This document shows, in pieces, positions 6,507-8,251 of a stretch of DNA of 8,251 nt. Numbering within the stretch: position 1 is the first letter of the stretch; each line of letters begins with the position of its first letter. Source of the DNA: Victivallales bacterium (GTDB taxonomy: Bacteria > Verrucomicrobiota > Lentisphaeria > Oligosphaerales > Oligosphaeraceae); contig CAAGGB010000189.1 of NCBI GenBank assembly GCA_900769285.1, positions 1 to 8,251 of the forward strand. Direction: 5' to 3'. The position numbers and the translations under genes are program-made. The notes below the pieces were generated by a model. That model ran no database searches and was not told where the DNA came from. It saw only the letters and a program-made list of their open reading frames with translations.

Positions 6507-7523
6507 ATGGCTGGTCTGATTCAGAAGCTGTTCCCCAAAGCCGCCGCCGCCGGCAAGACCATCGTCCTCCCCGAGGGCAACGACCCCAGAGTCATCAAGG
6601 CCGCTAAGCTCATCGCCGAAAACAAGCTCGCCAAGGTCAAGATCCTCGCCACCAGCGACGAGTACAAGAAGGCCAGCGAAGGCGTCTGCCTCTGCGGCTG
6701 CAGCAACATCGAGGTCATCGACTGGAACACCGCCGACTGCAAGCAGCAGCTCGCCAGCATCCTCTTCGAGCGCCGCAAGGCCAAGGGCATGACCGAGGAG
6801 GAGGCACTCAAGAAGGTCGCCAACCGACTCTTCTTCGGCAACCTCATGGTCAACGCCGGCATCGCCGACGGCATGGTCGCCGGCTCCATCGCCTCCACCG
6901 GCGACATGCTCCGCTCCGCCTTCAACTGCATCGGCACCGCCAAGGGCATCAAGCTCGCCTCATCCTGCTTCCTCATGGATCTCGCGACACCCACCGAGGC
7001 CGGCAACGAGCAGCTCATCTTCGCCGACTGCGGCGTCAACCCCAACCCCGACGCCGACGCACTCGTCGACATCGCCCTCGCCACCATCAAGACCCACCAG
7101 GCCCTCGTCGGCACCCAGCCCAAGGTCGCCTTCCTCTGCTACTCCACCAAGGGCAGCGCCGCCGGCGACCTCGTCACCAAGATGCAGACCGCCGCCGAGA
7201 TGACCAAGCAGCGCGTCGCCGAACTCGGCATCGACGCCCTCGTCGACGGCGAGCTCCAGGCCGACGCCGCACTCGTCGCCTCCGTCGGCGCCTCGAAGGC
7301 TCCCGGCAGCGACGTCGCCGGACAGGCCAACATCCTCATCTTCCCCGACCTCAACTGCGGCAACATCTGCTACAAGATGACCCAGCGTCTGGCCAAGGCC
7401 GAGGCCTACGGACCCATCCTCCAGGGCGTCGCCAAGCCCGTCAACGACCTCTCCCGCGGCTGCTCCGCCGAGGACATCTGCGGCGTCGCCGCCATCACCG
7501 CCTGCCAGGCCGCCGCGCTCTGA
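6507..7523 (+). CDS. pta: Phosphate acetyltransferase (short form)
   Basis: Transfers the acetyl group between acetyl-CoA and phosphate, producing the acetyl phosphate used by AckA. Its 338 residues are the compact catalytic form without the N-terminal DRTGG/P-loop-like domains of E. coli Pta. Motifs: LPEGNDPRVIKAA (21-33), GIADGMVAGS (118-127) with TGDMLR, FADCGVNPNPDA (172-183), AFLCYSTKGSA (208-218), VDGELQADAA (246-255), GQANILIFPDLNCGN (272-286) and VNDLSRGCSAEDI (312-324). Ser316, Arg317 and Asp323 correspond to Ser309, Arg310 and Asp316 of the Methanosarcina enzyme. ATG at 6507 has AAGGA 9 nt upstream. Almost all leucines are CTC, which, with C-ending codons throughout, suggests high expression. 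The ackA-pta order is the reverse of many pta-ackA operons. No clear terminator follows before the tRNA promoter. Confidence 0.98.
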   Translation: MAGLIQKLFPKAAAAGKTIVLPEGNDPRVIKAAKLIAENKLAKVKILATSDEYKKASEGVCLCGCSNIEVIDWNTADCKQQLASILFERRKAKGMTEEEALKKVANRLFFGNLMVNAGIADGMVAGSIASTGDMLRSAFNCIGTAKGIKLASSCFLMDLATPTEAGNEQLIFADCGVNPNPDADALVDIALATIKTHQALVGTQPKVAFLCYSTKGSAAGDLVTKMQTAAEMTKQRVAELGIDALVDGELQADAALVASVGASKAPGSDVAGQANILIFPDLNCGNICYKMTQRLAKAEAYGPILQGVAKPVNDLSRGCSAEDICGVAAITACQAAAL

Positions 7524-7571
7524 CAGGCCCCTCGCGCCGCTCCGGACGGCCGTTTTCCTGCCGGTGGCCGG

Positions 7572-7599
7572 TTGAAATTCGACCGTCCTGGAGTATAGT
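7572..7599 (+). promoter_or_regulatory. Candidate tRNA-Pro promoter
   Basis: TTGAAA (7572-7577; five of six to consensus) and TATAGT (7594-7599; five of six) are 16 bp apart, placing transcription start about ten bases before the tRNA. The -10 box is identical to that proposed for ackA, also at 16-bp spacing. The -35 lies inside a near-perfect palindrome at 7569-7585. Confidence 0.65.
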
Positions 7600-7617
7600 A
7601 TACATACAGCCCTGGCT

Positions 7618-7694
7618 CGGGGCGTAGCGCAGTCTGGTAGCGCGACTGGTTTGGGACCAGTAGGTCGCGAGTTCGAATCTCGCTGCCCCGACCA
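7618..7694 (+). tRNA. tRNA-Pro, anticodon TGG
   Basis: Full 77-base cloverleaf with CCA encoded. The acceptor stem CGGGGCG pairs with TGCCCCG (one G-U at the inner end), discriminator A, then CCA. The anticodon stem ACTGG (7645-7649) pairs with CCAGT (7657-7661) around the loop TTTGGGA, giving anticodon TGG at 7652-7654. The T arm carries GTTCGAATC. The body is close to E. coli proM. It reads CCA and, by wobble, other proline codons. Confidence 0.97.
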
Positions 7695-7706
7695 ATCATT
7701 TTCCGC

Positions 7707-7749
7707 AAGCCCTCAAGTCCACCATCGGCCTTGAGGGCTTCGTCTTTCT
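7707..7749 (+). terminator. Intrinsic terminator after tRNA-Pro
   Basis: AAGCCCTCAAG (7707-7717) and CTTGAGGGCTT (7730-7740) form a perfect 11-bp stem with a 12-base loop, followed by the T-rich CGTCTTTCT. It begins 12 bases after the tRNA CCA. On the other strand there is no T-run, so it acts rightward only. Confidence 0.85.
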
Positions 7750-7880
7750 AGGCTAACTAGCCGTAAACAAGGCATTTAGGCGGCTTTCTCTGTTTCGTTT
7801 CCCGCCCTCCCAAGAGAAACCAAATCCGGCTATATTCGACCTGAATCCGTGACTTCTCAAGACAAGCACGCTCCCCAGTG

Positions 7881-7933
7881 GCCATCCGCCCCGTTTTTTT
7901 CAGAAAACGGTCTGCGTTCTCTGACCGGATGGC
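7881..7933. repeat. Nested inverted repeat (two stems)
   Basis: Outer arms GCCATCCG (7881-7888) and CGGATGGC (7926-7933) pair perfectly over 8 bp. Inside them CCGTTTT (7891-7897) and AAAACGG (7904-7910) pair perfectly over 7 bp around a 6-base loop. A 15-base unpaired segment lies on the right side. No T-run follows on either strand, so it is not a simple terminator. Confidence 0.7.
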
Positions 7934-8033
7934 GGGATGTCGTGCCTTTCTGTTCGGCTCTGTTCCACTATGGGCTCACATTGGCCTCCGAAGTTTCATT
8001 AGATTTCAATTGAATTCATATTATGCTGCTTTC

Positions 8034-8083
8034 GGGGCACACTCGGCTTTCCCTCCCTGCCAGGAGGGCTGCCCGTATGCCCC
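8034..8083. repeat. Long imperfect hairpin next to the transposase end
   Basis: Stacked helices: GGGGCA/TGCCCC (8034-8039 with 8078-8083), AC/GT, GGC/GCC (8045-8047 with 8071-8073) and CCCTCC/GGAGGG (8051-8056 with 8063-8068) around a 6-base loop, about 17 pairs in 50 bases. It starts 29 bases past the transposase stop codon, so it could be part of the element's 3' end or a barrier to transcription. Confidence 0.65.
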
Positions 8084-8111
8084 AAAGGCGCTCAGAGAGT
8101 TTCTCCGCCAC

Positions 8112-8251
8112 TCATAGAGAATCGTATATTCCCTTGAATATCATGAAATTATAGAATCCCCTCCCGAACTTCAGCAGCTCCTGCCCCGCATGCCTGACAA
8201 GCTTGCAGCCAACCTTGATGTAGTCTAGCAGAACCGTCCGGAGCCGGAGAC
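8112..8251 (-). CDS. C-terminal end of a transposase, IS1380-like (5' part beyond window)
   Basis: The minus-strand frame entering from the right edge stays open for 45 residues and stops at TGA (8114-8112). It begins LRLRTVLLDYIKVGC and continues with KLVRHAG, then KFGRGFYNF and a FKGIYDSL end. The (I/L)RLRLL...ARLVRHAR-type tail is familiar from IS1380-group DDE transposases, where it follows the catalytic core. The catalytic residues are outside the window, so family assignment rests on this tail alone, and I cannot tell whether the element is complete. Codons such as ATA, TAT and AAT are frequent here and rare in the neighbouring genes, which suggests foreign origin. It reads toward the tRNA, from which it is separated by the non-coding strip. 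Confidence 0.5.
   Translation of the reverse strand, partial: LRLRTVLLDYIKVGCKLVRHAGQELLKFGRGFYNFMIFKGIYDSL

Larger units (their letters stand above)
7750..8111. other. Non-coding, lower-GC, inverted-repeat-rich strip
   Basis: No convincing gene here. The 79-codon frame at 7878-8117 has no recognisable motif, no ribosome site and crosses the transposase stop. Base composition is clearly more AT-rich than the operons to the left. The strip holds GGCTA-AC-TAGCC (7751-7762), AGCCG/CGGCT (7759-7763 and 7781-7785), TTTCTCT/AGAGAAA (7785-7791 and 7813-7819), a 10-bp palindrome TTCAATTGAA (8005-8014) and two larger nested hairpins listed separately. It probably includes the non-coding end of the insertion element and old flanking DNA, but no terminal repeat or target duplication could be fixed. 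Confidence 0.6.

Noticed and set aside
5219..6508. 429-codon minus-strand frame opposite ackA
   Set aside because: Its translation is a Gly/Val/Glu/Asp-rich low-complexity string produced by C-ending codons on the other strand; ackA is intact with all active-site residues.
7536..7571. Possible intrinsic terminator after pta
   Set aside because: Only short CCGG/CCGG and CGGCC/GGCCG pairings are possible, with large loops and no T-run after them.
7878..8117. 79-codon plus-strand frame in the post-tRNA strip
   Set aside because: No ribosome site or recognisable motif; it passes through two hairpins and overlaps the end of the opposite-strand transposase frame.
8179..8188. CTGCCCCG downstream matching the tRNA-Pro 3' end, as a possible attachment-site duplication
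   Set aside because: Only 8 bp match and the copy lies within the transposase reading frame; an attachment repeat would normally be longer and include the T-arm and CCA end.
1..8251. CRISPR array, toxin-antitoxin, phage-defence or retron system
   Set aside because: No spaced direct repeats, no reverse transcriptase or nuclease motifs, and all substantial genes are assigned to known metabolic or SOS families.

Overview
The window is a GC-rich bacterial chromosome segment with dense, C- or G-ending codons. The genes are metabolic and DNA-damage functions: GH2 glycosidase, glycerate kinase, UmuDC, acetate kinase, phosphotransacetylase and a proline tRNA. The acetate-kinase/phosphotransacetylase pair and the polysaccharide-type glycosidase suit an anaerobic, carbohydrate-fermenting bacterium. 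The proteins have a general flavour of PVC-group gut or sediment bacteria (Kiritimatiellota/Lentisphaerota/Verrucomicrobiota-like), but no marker gene is present to prove a phylum.

Layout. Positions 1-4936 hold four genes on the minus strand, read right to left: umuD (4936-4418), umuC (4396-3101), a glycerate 2-kinase (3029-1854) and a GH2 glycosidase (1713 to beyond the left edge). A 297-bp divergent intergenic region (4937-5233) holds a candidate umuD promoter with a palindrome over its predicted start of transcription, and a candidate ackA promoter facing the other way. Positions 5234-7523 hold ackA and pta on the plus strand. A tRNA-Pro(TGG) with its own promoter follows at 7618-7694, closed by a strong intrinsic terminator. 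From 7750 to the right edge the DNA is visibly less GC-rich, carries no convincing gene until 8112, contains several inverted repeats, and ends in the C-terminus of a transposase (IS1380-like by appearance) read on the minus strand.

Function. AckA and Pta interconvert acetyl-CoA, acetyl phosphate and acetate, giving substrate-level ATP during fermentation. UmuD and UmuC form the SOS mutasome (DNA polymerase V): UmuD carries the Ser/Lys dyad and a correctly spaced self-cleavage site, and UmuC carries the polymerase acidic residues. Glycerate kinase feeds glycerate into glycolysis and follows umuC by 71 bp with no visible terminator, so it may be partly co-transcribed. The GH2 enzyme has both catalytic glutamates and no signal peptide, so it probably cleaves imported beta-glycosides in the cytoplasm.

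I did not find a clearly undescribed multi-gene system. The most interesting signals are a candidate SOS operator upstream of umuD, a within-gene switch between G-ending and C-ending synonymous codons, palindromes at the GH2 and tRNA-Pro promoters, and the hairpin-rich, lower-GC strip next to the transposase.
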